Under the pieces are notes generated by a model, which did not search any database, was not told where the DNA came from, and worked only from the letters and a program-made list of their open reading frames with translations. Positions 1-7,366 of a DNA stretch of 27,756 nt are shown here, piece by piece; the stretch's first letter is position 1, and every line of letters starts with the position of its first letter. The stretch is taken from contig JAYPTI010000023.1 of NCBI GenBank assembly GCA_038133505.1, positions 1 through 27,756 on the forward strand. The letters are read 5' to 3'. The translations under genes were made by a program, and so were the position numbers. Source of the DNA: JAYQUR01 sp038133505. GTDB lineage: Bacteria; Pseudomonadota; Alphaproteobacteria; MPNO01; UBA830.

Positions 1-2
1 TC

Positions 3-893
3 CGCTACCGGCGCGCGCGGGAGGCCTACGACGTCGTCACCGGCCTGTGGGACAGCTGGGCCGACGACGCCTTCGTCCGCGACCAGGAACGCGGCATCTT
101 CATGGAACCGGAGAAGATGCACGTGCTCGATCACAAGGGCGAGTTCTACAAGGTGCGCGGCCCGCTCAACATCGCGCGCCCCATCCAGGGCTGGCCGGTC
201 ATCATCCAGGCCGGCGGTTCGGACGCGGGCCGGCAACTCGCGGCCGAGACCGCCGAAGCCGTGTTCGCCGCGCAGAGCAACCTCGAAGCCGGCCAGGCGT
301 TCTACGCCGACGTGAAGGGCCGGATGGAGAAGATCGGGCGCAATCCGGACCATCTGAAGATCATGCCCGGCTGCCTCGTCGTCGTCGGCGACACGGTCGA
401 CGAAGCCAAGGCCAAGCGCGCCAAGCTCGACAGCCTCGTCCACGAAGAAAGCGCCATCGCGTCGCTCTCGATCACCCTCGGCGTCGATGCCTCCAAGTTC
501 GATCCCGACGGCCCGCTGCCCAAGGACATGCCGGAGAGCAACGCCACCAAATCGGGCCGCGACCGCGCCGTGCTGCTGGCGGAGCGCGAGGGCCTCAACG
601 TCCGCCAGCTCGCCCAACGGCTCGGCGGCTATTCCGGCCTCGCGATGGTCGGCACGCCCGAGACGATCGCCGACCAGATGGAGGAATGGATCGAGACGCG
701 CGGCAGCGACGGCTTCACCATGATGTTCCCTCACCTGCCCGGCGGTCTCGACGACTTCGTCGATCGCGTCGTGCCGGTGCTGCAAGACCGCGGCATGCTG
801 CGAAAGGAATACGAGGGCACCACGCTGCGCGAGAATCTCGGACTGCCGCGGCCGGAAAACCGCTTCTTTGCGGGCCGGCAGGCCGCCGAGTAA
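3..893 (+). CDS. LLM-class flavin-dependent monooxygenase, NtaA/SnaA/DszA family (5' partial)
   Basis: The gene enters from the left edge and is open in frame from base 3 to the TAA at 891-893, leaving 296 residues of a family that normally runs to about 430-450. The first visible residues include EAYDVVTGLWDSWADDAF, a hallmark of the nitrilotriacetate/pristinamycin/dibenzothiophene-sulfone monooxygenase branch of the bacterial luciferase superfamily. It is followed by the family's GPLNIARPIQGWPVIIQAG stretch and, near the C-terminus, a TIADQMEEWIE helix. Such enzymes use FMNH2 from a partner reductase and O2 to oxidise small organic substrates. No flavin reductase is visible in the window and the N-terminal flavin-binding part lies outside it. 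The substrate cannot be deduced. An ATG at 102 is internal and is not the start. Confidence 0.9.
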   Translation, partial: RYRRAREAYDVVTGLWDSWADDAFVRDQERGIFMEPEKMHVLDHKGEFYKVRGPLNIARPIQGWPVIIQAGGSDAGRQLAAETAEAVFAAQSNLEAGQAFYADVKGRMEKIGRNPDHLKIMPGCLVVVGDTVDEAKAKRAKLDSLVHEESAIASLSITLGVDASKFDPDGPLPKDMPESNATKSGRDRAVLLAEREGLNVRQLAQRLGGYSGLAMVGTPETIADQMEEWIETRGSDGFTMMFPHLPGGLDDFVDRVVPVLQDRGMLRKEYEGTTLRENLGLPRPENRFFAGRQAAE

Positions 894-917
894 GGCGCGC
901 GACAGGCGGAGCGATCC

Positions 918-1418
918 ATGGCCCGGACGCCGGCGACTCCACGCGGCACCATGGCGACTCCGGCAAGCCGGGCACGGGCGGCGACGCCGGCAAATCCCGG
1001 CCGGCCCGATCTACGCGGCGCCTCGCGGACGGCAACCGGACCGTTCCCGAAGTTCAACTTCCGCGTCTTCATCGACAGCGAGGAAGTCGACGTCGTATCT
1101 GTCTCGCCGCTGCACCTGCCCGACGGCAAGCACAGCGATCCCGAGATACGCCAGACGGTGACGCTCAGCCGCGCGGTCGGGCAGTCGCGCGTTTTCTTCA
1201 ACTGGAACCGGGCCTGCCGGGCCGGCCGCAACGACCAGCGCACCGTCACCGTCGCGCTGCTGGATGCGCCCGACGGCAACCCGGTCGGCATCTGGCTTCT
1301 GCGGAACGCGCGCGCGGTGCGGTGGAGCGGCCCCGACTTCGACGCCCTCGAAAACGCCATCGCCACGGAAGAGCTGGAAATCGCTTACGAGACGATCGAC
1401 TGGCGGTCGCGCGCATGA
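918..1418 (+). CDS. gp19-like phage tail tube protein
   Basis: A 166-residue protein with a low-complexity Ala/Thr/Pro/Arg leader of about 45 residues, followed by the T4 gp19-like tail-tube fold signature. This comprises KFNFRVFIDS at the domain start, a VTLSRAVG segment, FFNWNR, RTVTVALLDAPDGNPVG, a WSGPDFDALENAIATEELEIAYE C-terminal part and a terminal helix. Family members form the inner tube of contractile tails, including phage tails and extracellular contractile injection systems. The start has a GGAG about 6 nt upstream, so the odd leader may be real, although tube proteins normally begin near the FNFRV strand. It lies 28 nt before a second gp19-like gene. No sheath, baseplate, spike or ATPase gene is present, so this is either a remnant or a co-opted pair. 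Confidence 0.82.
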   Translation: MARTPATPRGTMATPASRARAATPANPGRPDLRGASRTATGPFPKFNFRVFIDSEEVDVVSVSPLHLPDGKHSDPEIRQTVTLSRAVGQSRVFFNWNRACRAGRNDQRTVTVALLDAPDGNPVGIWLLRNARAVRWSGPDFDALENAIATEELEIAYETIDWRSRA

Positions 1419-1446
1419 CGCCCGAACGGAACAAGGGAGATAGAGA

Positions 1447-1875
1447 ATGACCAATCCGCTTCCCGTCTTTCATTTCCTCTTCGAATGGGGCGGCACCCGT
1501 GTCGGCTTCACGGAGGTCTCCGGCCTCGAGGAGGAAATCGGCATCATCGAATATCGCTAGGGATCGAGCCCGTCGGCGGCGCCGCAGCTCATCCCCGGTC
1601 TCCGCCGGGCCGGCGGCGTCGTGCTGCGACGCGGGCTGCTGCCGCGGGACAACGAGCTCTACGACTGGTTCAACACGGCCGGCGTCGGCACGGTCGAACG
1701 CCGGGACATCACGGTCTCGCTGCTGAACGCGGAGCACGAGCCGACGGCGGTCTGGCGGCTCGCGAACGCCTGGCCCGCGGCAATCTCGATCTCCGACCTC
1801 GACGCCGCCGCCAATGCCGTCGCCATCGAAAGCGTCGAGATCGTCTGCGATTCCGTCCGCCGCCAGATGCCCTAG
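1447..1875 (+). pseudogene. second gp19-like tail tube protein, interrupted by in-frame TAG
   Basis: A strong ribosome site (AGGGAGAT) precedes the ATG at 1447. The frame encodes a typical gp19-like start (FHFLFEWGGTRVGFTEVSGL, then IIEYR), then meets TAG at 1558-1560 (codon 38), then continues in the same frame. After the stop come GSSPSAAPQLIPGLRR, VVLRRGLL, LYDWFNTAG, RRDITVSLLN, WRLANAWPA and a normal C-terminus at the TAG of 1873-1875. Both halves are clean family sequence with no shift between them. In this family an acidic residue commonly follows EYR, so one G-to-T change (GAG to TAG) would explain it. A restart at the GTG of 1621 would give only a C-terminal fragment. Nonsense mutation, sequence error or readthrough are all possible. 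I favour loss of function or error. Confidence 0.8.
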
Positions 1876-1977
1876 GCCAGAACCGACCGCCGGACCGAAT
1901 CCCCGAGACGCGATTCGCCTTCGGGCCGCCGTTCGGATAGAAACAGGCCGCTTCGGCCCCGCTAATGGAGAACTGAC

Positions 1978-3120
1978 GTGCCCGGCCTCACCGATATCGA
2001 TCCCGACGGACTTCTCGAATATTCCGTCGTCTTCACCGACCGTTCGCTCAACCACATGTCGCAGACGTTCCAGGGCGTCATGCGGGACGTCTCGGACACG
2101 CTGAAATCCGTCTACAACGCCCGCTCGGTCGCGCTGGTTCCGGGCGGCGGCACCTACGGCATGGAGGCGGTCGCGCGCCAGTTCGGCACCGGCAACAAGT
2201 GCATGGTGATCCGGAACGGCTGGTTCAGCTACCGCTGGACGCAGATCTTCGAGGCCGGCGGCATCCCGTCCGAGGAAATCGTCCTCAAGGCCCGCCCCAT
2301 CGAGGACGGCCATCAGGCGTCATTCGCCCCCGCGCCGCTCGAGGAGGTCGTCGCCGCCATCGAGAAGGAGAAGCCGGACGTCGTCTTCGCGCCGCACGTC
2401 GAGACCGCGTCGGGCATGATCCTGCCGCAGGACTACATGCAGGGCGTCGCGGACGCGGTCCACGCCGTCGGCGGGCTGTTCGTCCTCGACTGCGTCGCCT
2501 CCGGCACCGTCTGGGTCGATATGGCTGCGACCGGCGTCGACATCCTGATCAGCGCACCGCAGAAGGGCTGGTCCGCCTCCCCCTGCTCCGCGCTGGTGAT
2601 GATGGGCGAAACCGCGCGCGAGCGCATCGACGGCACGACGAGCACCAGCTTCGCCGCCGATCTCAAGAAATGGCTGCAGATCATGGAAGCCTACGAAGGC
2701 GGCGGGCACGCCTACCACGCCACCATGCCGACCGACGCCATCGTCAAGTTCCACGGCGCCATGATGGAAACCAAGGAGTACGGCTTCGACAAGGTGTGCG
2801 GCGAACAGCTCGAGCTCGGCAGCCGCGTCCGCGAGCTGCTGGAGAGCCGCGGCTTCAAGAGCCTCGCGGCCGACGGCTTCAAGGCGCCGGGCGTGGTGGT
2901 CAGCTACACCGACGACGCCGACGTCCACAACGGCTCGAAATTCGTCAAGGCCGGCCTCCAGACCGCCGCCGGCGTGCCGCTGATGTGCGACGAGCCCGCC
3001 GATTTCCGCACCTTCCGCGTCGGCCTGTTCGGCCTCGACAAGCTGCACAACATCGACCGCACGGTGAAGAACCTCGAAGCGGCGCTGGATTCGGTGACGG
3101 GGGATACGAACGTTCGGTAG
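1978..3120 (+). CDS. PLP-dependent class V aminotransferase, alanine/serine-glyoxylate type
   Basis: A 380-residue fold-type I PLP enzyme. VPGGGTYGMEAVARQF (about residues 54-69) is the cofactor phosphate-binding turn. FVLDCVASG carries the Asp (about 171) expected to pair with the pyridine nitrogen. SAPQKGWSASPC places the Schiff-base lysine at about residue 196. The length matches alanine-glyoxylate, serine-glyoxylate and serine-pyruvate aminotransferases, which move an amino group between small amino acids and glyoxylate or pyruvate in the cytosol. The start is a GTG with GGAG about 8 nt upstream; no in-frame ATG near the N-terminus fits as well. It ends in TAG, 70 nt before the aldehyde oxidoreductase gene on the same strand, so co-transcription is possible. 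The substrate is not determined by the sequence. Confidence 0.9.
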   Translation: MPGLTDIDPDGLLEYSVVFTDRSLNHMSQTFQGVMRDVSDTLKSVYNARSVALVPGGGTYGMEAVARQFGTGNKCMVIRNGWFSYRWTQIFEAGGIPSEEIVLKARPIEDGHQASFAPAPLEEVVAAIEKEKPDVVFAPHVETASGMILPQDYMQGVADAVHAVGGLFVLDCVASGTVWVDMAATGVDILISAPQKGWSASPCSALVMMGETARERIDGTTSTSFAADLKKWLQIMEAYEGGGHAYHATMPTDAIVKFHGAMMETKEYGFDKVCGEQLELGSRVRELLESRGFKSLAADGFKAPGVVVSYTDDADVHNGSKFVKAGLQTAAGVPLMCDEPADFRTFRVGLFGLDKLHNIDRTVKNLEAALDSVTGDTNVR

Positions 3121-3140
3121 CGAACCCGCCGCGCAACCGT

Positions 3141-3146
3141 TATAAT
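3141..3146 (+). promoter_or_regulatory. possible -10 box before the aldehyde oxidoreductase gene
   Basis: A perfect TATAAT sits 45 nt upstream of the ATG at 3191, in a short AT-rich island of a GC-rich region. The -35 position (about 3118-3123) is weak, so this is only a candidate internal promoter within the aminotransferase - oxidoreductase pair. Confidence 0.3.
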
Positions 3147-3190
3147 CCGCCGTATATAACGCACCACCTCAAACGGACAGGAACGGCCCC

Positions 3191-4912
3191 ATGCGCACAT
3201 ACATGCACATCGATCTCAGCGACCGCTCGGTGAAGACCGAGGAGCTTGACGGCGAGGACGTCGTCCGGGCCGGCCGGTACCTGATCGCCAAGACGCTGCT
3301 CGACCGGAATGCGGCGAATGTCGACCCGATGGGGCCGGAAAATCCGCTGATCTTCTCGGCCGGGCCGTTCGCGGGCTCGAACTTCTCCAACGCCAACCGT
3401 CTCAGCGTCGGCTGCAAGAGCCCGCTGACCGGCGGCATCAAGGAAGCCAACTCCGGCGGCACGTTCGCGTTCGCCATGGGCCAGCTCGGCATTTCGGGCT
3501 TCAACCTCTACGGCCAGTGCGCCGACTGGACGGTGATGCACATCAAGAAGGGCGGCGAGATCGAGTGGCACGACGGCTCGCCCTATCTCGGCCAGGGCAC
3601 GATGGAGACCGCGGAGAAGCTGTTCGAGAAATTCGGCGACAAGGTCAGCCTCGGCATCTGCGGGCCGGTCGGCGAATACGGCGGGCTGGTCGCGGGCATC
3701 TCGTTCACCGATCCCGAAGGCCGTCCGACCCGCATCGCGGCGCGCGGCGGCGTCGGCGCCGTCATGGGCTCGAAGAAGGTCAAGGCGATCGTCGTCGATC
3801 GCGACAAGATGCCGGAATTCCACGACCGCAAGGCGCTGATGGGCTCGGTCCGCGACTACGGCAAGATGCTCGGCGCGGACGCCGCGATCCAGGCGTTCAG
3901 CGACCTGGGTACGGCAATGGTCGGCGACTTCACCAACAATATCGGCGGCCTGCCGACGCGGAACTTCTCCGCCGGCCAGCTGATCGACACCAAGGAACAG
4001 CCGTTCCGCCTCGGCGGCGACTTCATCCGCGAGCAGAACCTCGCCCGCGGCGGCGAGACCACGCACGCCTGCATGCCGGGCTGCATGATCCGCTGCTCCA
4101 ACGTCTACGCGGACAAGGACGGCAAGGAGATGTGTTCGCCGATGGAGTACGAGACGCTCGGCCTCGTCGGCACCAACTGCGGCCTCGAGGACCCGGACCA
4201 CGTCGCCTACCTCAACAACATCGCCAACGACCTCGGCATCGACACGATCGAGCTCGGCGCGACGCTCGGCGTCCTGATGGAGGCCGGCGAAGGCGAGTTC
4301 GGCGATCACGAGTTCATGGCGAAGGCGCTCGAGGACATGCGCACCGGCACCGAGCGCGGCAAGATCCTCGCCCAGGGCACGGCGCGCGTCGGCGAGCATT
4401 ACAACGTGAAGCGCGTTCCCGTGATCAAGAAGCAGGGAATCAGCGCCTACGATCCCCGCGTGATCGAGGTCACCGGCATCTCGATGATGGTCACCGCGCA
4501 GGGTGCGGACCACACCACCGGCAACATCCCGGGTTTCGCCTGCGACGGCAAGACGACCGAGGAACTGACGGATGCGAGCCTCGACATCCAGATCCTGTGC
4601 GCGGCCGCGGACTCGCTCGGCCTCTGCCTGTTCGGCCGCTCGGTCACCAACGTACAGCTCGACTTCATGGTCGACGCGCTCAACAAGGCCTGCGGCACCG
4701 ATCTCGACGGCAGCTTCTACCGCAAAATCGGCCTCGAGGCGCTCCAGCTCGAATGGGACTTCAACAAGGCCGCCGGCTTCACCGAGGCCGACGACGAGCT
4801 GCCCGACTTCTTCTACGACGAGGAGCTGCCGCCCCAGAACAAGCGCGCTCGCCATCGCGCAGCGGAAGTGAACAAGGCGCTCAAGGGGATGGTGGAACAG
4901 CTCGCGGGGTGA
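3191..4912 (+). CDS. aldehyde ferredoxin oxidoreductase family protein (tungsten/molybdenum bis-pterin)
   Basis: The 573 residues are close to the usual 600 or so for this family, which oxidises aldehydes to acids with ferredoxin-like electron carriers using a W/Mo bis-pyranopterin. Recognisable parts are the N-terminal beta domain with PLIFSAGPFAG, PLTGGIKEANSGG and RGGVGAVMGSKKVKAI, which binds pterin. The central cysteine cluster is ACMPGCMIRC (Cys294, 298, 302), and a distal cysteine sits in DSLGLCLF (Cys479). These four would hold the 4Fe-4S cluster. In P. furiosus AOR the first three are spaced CX2CX3C, whereas here they are CX3CX3C. AGGA lies about 9 nt before the ATG. No ferredoxin or NADH-coupling subunit is adjacent, so the electron acceptor must be encoded elsewhere. 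The family call is firm and the substrate is unknown. Confidence 0.92.
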   Translation: MRTYMHIDLSDRSVKTEELDGEDVVRAGRYLIAKTLLDRNAANVDPMGPENPLIFSAGPFAGSNFSNANRLSVGCKSPLTGGIKEANSGGTFAFAMGQLGISGFNLYGQCADWTVMHIKKGGEIEWHDGSPYLGQGTMETAEKLFEKFGDKVSLGICGPVGEYGGLVAGISFTDPEGRPTRIAARGGVGAVMGSKKVKAIVVDRDKMPEFHDRKALMGSVRDYGKMLGADAAIQAFSDLGTAMVGDFTNNIGGLPTRNFSAGQLIDTKEQPFRLGGDFIREQNLARGGETTHACMPGCMIRCSNVYADKDGKEMCSPMEYETLGLVGTNCGLEDPDHVAYLNNIANDLGIDTIELGATLGVLMEAGEGEFGDHEFMAKALEDMRTGTERGKILAQGTARVGEHYNVKRVPVIKKQGISAYDPRVIEVTGISMMVTAQGADHTTGNIPGFACDGKTTEELTDASLDIQILCAAADSLGLCLFGRSVTNVQLDFMVDALNKACGTDLDGSFYRKIGLEALQLEWDFNKAAGFTEADDELPDFFYDEELPPQNKRARHRAAEVNKALKGMVEQLAG

Positions 4913-4924
4913 GGAGCCGCTTGC

Positions 4925-5033
4925 CCCCCCACTCCCTAACCCTCTCCCCGATGGGGAGAGGGGATTCCGATCTTGCGAAAATCGGCGTTTCACGTCCCCT
5001 CCCCCTTGAGGGGGAGGGTCAGGGAGGGGGGTG
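4925..5033. repeat. alphaproteobacterial-type palindromic intergenic repeat (REP-like, two hairpins)
   Basis: Two tight hairpins are nested in a larger inverted repeat. The first, at 4940-4962, pairs CCCTCTCCCC with GGGGAGAGGG around GAT. The second, at 4997-5018, pairs CCCTCCCCC with GGGGGAGGG around TTGA. The outer flanks (ACTCCCTAACC on the left, GGTCAGGGAGG on the right) are also nearly complementary, so the whole block can fold. This C-run/G-run architecture is typical of dispersed intergenic palindromes in alphaproteobacteria. It lies after the oxidoreductase stop and may act as a transcription end or mRNA stabiliser. Confidence 0.7.
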
Positions 5034-5150
5034 CCCGCCACCATACACCGAATTCCCCTGGCCCCGGGCTCACGCCGAAGGTATTTCTGTCTCCCGAAGC
5101 GGCGTCCGCCCGCTAACCGTTTCCTAACGACGCTCCGTCAGGCTCCGATC

Positions 5151-5540
5151 ATGTCTTCGTCTCCATCGCCTTATCGCCCCCGCCCGCCGCTGGGCACAGC
5201 CATCGCCCGCACGCTTTCCGGCAATTGCCCGAACTGCGGCAAGGGACGCCTGTTCCGGACCTATCTGAAACAGGTGGAGCGCTGCGCCGAGTGCGACGAG
5301 GGCTTCGGCCATATCCGCTCGGACGACGCGGCGCCGTGGCTGACGATCCTGATCGTCGGCCACCTGCTGGTGCCGATCGTGCTGCTGGTCGAACGCGAGA
5401 ACCCGTGGCCCGAATGGGTGGCGATGACGCTGTGGCCGTCGATCGGTCTGCTGATGTGCCTGCTGATGCTGCCGCGGGCGAAGGCGCTGTTCCTGGGCCT
5501 GATCTGGTCGATGCGCGCGCCGGGCTCCGAGGCGAACTGA
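5151..5540 (+). CDS. DUF983 family membrane protein
   Basis: A 129-residue protein from the ATG at 5151. Open frame continues upstream, but that part overlaps the palindromic repeat and has no family resemblance. It shows the DUF983 pattern: a zinc-ribbon-like CPNCGKGRLF followed by CAECDEGF, then an IRSDDAAPWLTILIVGH segment leading into a first hydrophobic span, a second span (MTLWPSIGLLMCLLMLP) and a KALFLGLIW C-terminus. Its function is unknown. In alphaproteobacteria it is often found near cytochrome oxidase assembly genes, which are absent here. The ribosome site is weak. It converges with the monooxygenase gene 10 nt downstream. Confidence 0.88.
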   Translation: MSSSPSPYRPRPPLGTAIARTLSGNCPNCGKGRLFRTYLKQVERCAECDEGFGHIRSDDAAPWLTILIVGHLLVPIVLLVERENPWPEWVAMTLWPSIGLLMCLLMLPRAKALFLGLIWSMRAPGSEAN

Positions 5541-5550
5541 CCGGGCCTTC

Positions 5551-7191
5551 TCAGCCGGAAATCGTGAAACCGGCGTATCCCGATTTCGCCTCCGCCTCGC
5601 ACTTCTCCACGTAGGACGGAAAGCCGCCGATATAGGGCATGAAGACGCGCGCCTTGCCGGGCACGTTCGATCCCACGTACCAGCTGTTGCAGGTCGAGCG
5701 CAGCGAGCCTTCGGCCGCCTTGTTGACCTCCTCGACCCAGCCGAGCTCGGCATCGCGCTTCGCGTCGATGCGCGTCTTGCCGTTCTCGCGCATCCATTCC
5801 ATGCAGCCGCTGATCCATTCCGCGTGCTGTTCGGCCGCGGTGACCATCGTCGCCAGCACCGACGGGCTGCCCGGCCCCGCCATGTTGAACATGTTGGGGA
5901 AGCCCGAGACCGTCATGCCGAGATAGTTGTCCGGCCCGCCGGCCCACTTCTCCTGGATGGTCTGCCCGCCCAGCCCCGCGATCCTGATGCGCGTGACGCT
6001 GCCGGTCATCGCATCGAACCCGGTGGCGCAGATGATAGCGTCGAGTTCGTACTCCTCGCCCTCGGCGATCAGGCCTTTCCGGGTGAATTGCTTGATCCCG
6101 GCGCCGCTGACGTCGACGAGCTCGACATTGTCGCGGTTGAAGGTCTCGTAGTAGTTCGTGCCCGAACACAGGCGCTTGCAGCCGAAGACGTCGCCCTTGG
6201 GCGTCAGCTTCTCGGCCGTCTCGGGGTCCTTCACGACCTCGCGGATCTTCTTCTTCCAGAACTCGGTGACGGTCTCGTTCGACTCCTCGTTGGTCAGGAT
6301 GTCGCCGAACGCGCCGAGGAACGGCAGGCCGCCGATCTTCCACTGGCTCTCGAAACGCGCGTCGCGCTCCTCGGCGGAGACCGACAGCGCGGAATCGGTG
6401 TGGAACGGGAAGAGGAAGGCGGTCGGACGCGTCTTGGCGCGGGCGCGGAAGCCTTTGTAGTCGGCTTTCAGTTCGGCCGTCTTTTCGGGATCGAGAGGCA
6501 CGTTCTGCGCCGGAACGACGTAGTTCGGCGTCCGCTGGAAGACATAGAGCCGCTCCGCCTCCTCGGCGATCAGCGGGATCGCCTGGATCGCGGACGAGCC
6601 GGTCCCGATGATGCCCACGCGCTTGCCGGTGAAGTCGACCCCGTCGGTCGGCCACAGGCCGGTGTGATAGATCGGCCCTTCGTAGTCGTCGTAGCCTTCG
6701 AAATGCGGCGTGATCGTCGTCGACAGGCACCCGACGCCCATGACGAAGTAGCGCGCCCGGACGGTCTGGCCGGCGTCGGTCTCGACGACCCATTCGTCGG
6801 CCTCCTCGTCGAAGGTCGCAGCCTCGACTCGCGTGTCGAACTGGATATCGGGCCTCAGGTCGTAGCGCTCGGCGACGTGGCGGATATAGGCCAGAATTTC
6901 CGGCTGCGCCGCATAGCGCTCCTTCCACTCCCATTCCTGCTGGAGCGCCTCGTCGAACTGGTAGGAATACTGCATGCTTTCGATGTCGCAGCGCGCGCCG
7001 GGATAGCGGTTCCAGTACCACGTGCCGCCGACGTCGGGCGCCGCCTCGAAGACGCGGGCGCTGAACCCCGCCTGGCGCAGGCGGTAGAGCATGTAGAGGC
7101 CGGCGAACCCCGCGCCGACGACGATTGCGTCGAAACGGTCTCCCGGCAGGATTTTCGGCGTTGCGGCAGCGGTTGCTGCGATCGTCGGCAT
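5551..7191 (-). CDS. flavin-containing monooxygenase, Baeyer-Villiger type
   Basis: A 546-residue FAD/NADPH enzyme, the length of cyclohexanone monooxygenase. An N-terminal Rossmann motif VVGAGFAGLY is followed by GGTWYWNRYPGARCDIES, which is typical of Baeyer-Villiger monooxygenases, and by a second Rossmann motif GIIGTGSSAIQ. Just before the latter is YEGPIYHTGLWP, matching the Baeyer-Villiger fingerprint FXGXXXHXXXWP except for Tyr in place of the first Phe. CATGFDAMTGS marks the end of the NADPH domain. Such enzymes insert oxygen next to a ketone to give an ester or lactone. It is transcribed away from the thiolase-SDR-ADH operon across 175 nt, and its activity would fit ketone catabolism with those genes. 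The ribosome site CAGGGA precedes the ATG. Confidence 0.9.
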   Translation of the reverse strand: MPTIAATAAATPKILPGDRFDAIVVGAGFAGLYMLYRLRQAGFSARVFEAAPDVGGTWYWNRYPGARCDIESMQYSYQFDEALQQEWEWKERYAAQPEILAYIRHVAERYDLRPDIQFDTRVEAATFDEEADEWVVETDAGQTVRARYFVMGVGCLSTTITPHFEGYDDYEGPIYHTGLWPTDGVDFTGKRVGIIGTGSSAIQAIPLIAEEAERLYVFQRTPNYVVPAQNVPLDPEKTAELKADYKGFRARAKTRPTAFLFPFHTDSALSVSAEERDARFESQWKIGGLPFLGAFGDILTNEESNETVTEFWKKKIREVVKDPETAEKLTPKGDVFGCKRLCSGTNYYETFNRDNVELVDVSGAGIKQFTRKGLIAEGEEYELDAIICATGFDAMTGSVTRIRIAGLGGQTIQEKWAGGPDNYLGMTVSGFPNMFNMAGPGSPSVLATMVTAAEQHAEWISGCMEWMRENGKTRIDAKRDAELGWVEEVNKAAEGSLRSTCNSWYVGSNVPGKARVFMPYIGGFPSYVEKCEAEAKSGYAGFTISG

Positions 7192-7366
7192 GATCCGTAT
7201 CCCTGAATTACCCGATCAGACTAATAAGGCCCCTGCCCAGAAACAACGGCGTCGGCCGCATGGGGCGATGCGTCGCGGCAGGGTCTCTCCCCCGAGCCGG
7301 TCCGCTTGACCGCCAAGTCGGCGCGCGCCAAGCTCCCCGCAACAAACGATAAGAGGAAATGCCGGG
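7192..7366. promoter_or_regulatory. divergent intergenic region between monooxygenase and thiolase operon
   Basis: This 175-nt gap lies between two divergently transcribed catabolic units and must hold promoters for both. I could not identify convincing -35/-10 pairs or a clear operator dyad. The thiolase ribosome site AGAGGA is at its right end. No regulator gene is adjacent. Confidence 0.4.

Noticed and set aside
47..1450. 467-codon plus-strand frame over the monooxygenase and tail-tube genes
   Set aside because: It is an Arg/Ala/Gly-rich off-frame translation that spans two recognised genes.
1558..1560. Pyrrolysine or genome-wide TAG recoding as the reason for the in-frame ambers
   Set aside because: TAG ends at least six frames normally here, no methylamine methyltransferase or pyl gene is present, and the interrupted families are not known to use pyrrolysine.
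3140..5044. Very long minus-strand open frame opposite the aldehyde oxidoreductase
   Set aside because: It is the antisense shadow of a strongly recognised gene and is rich in low-complexity Ala/Val/Glu/Arg; high GC makes such frames long. The same applies to long antisense frames at 5824-7206, 16598-17815 and 21713-23134.
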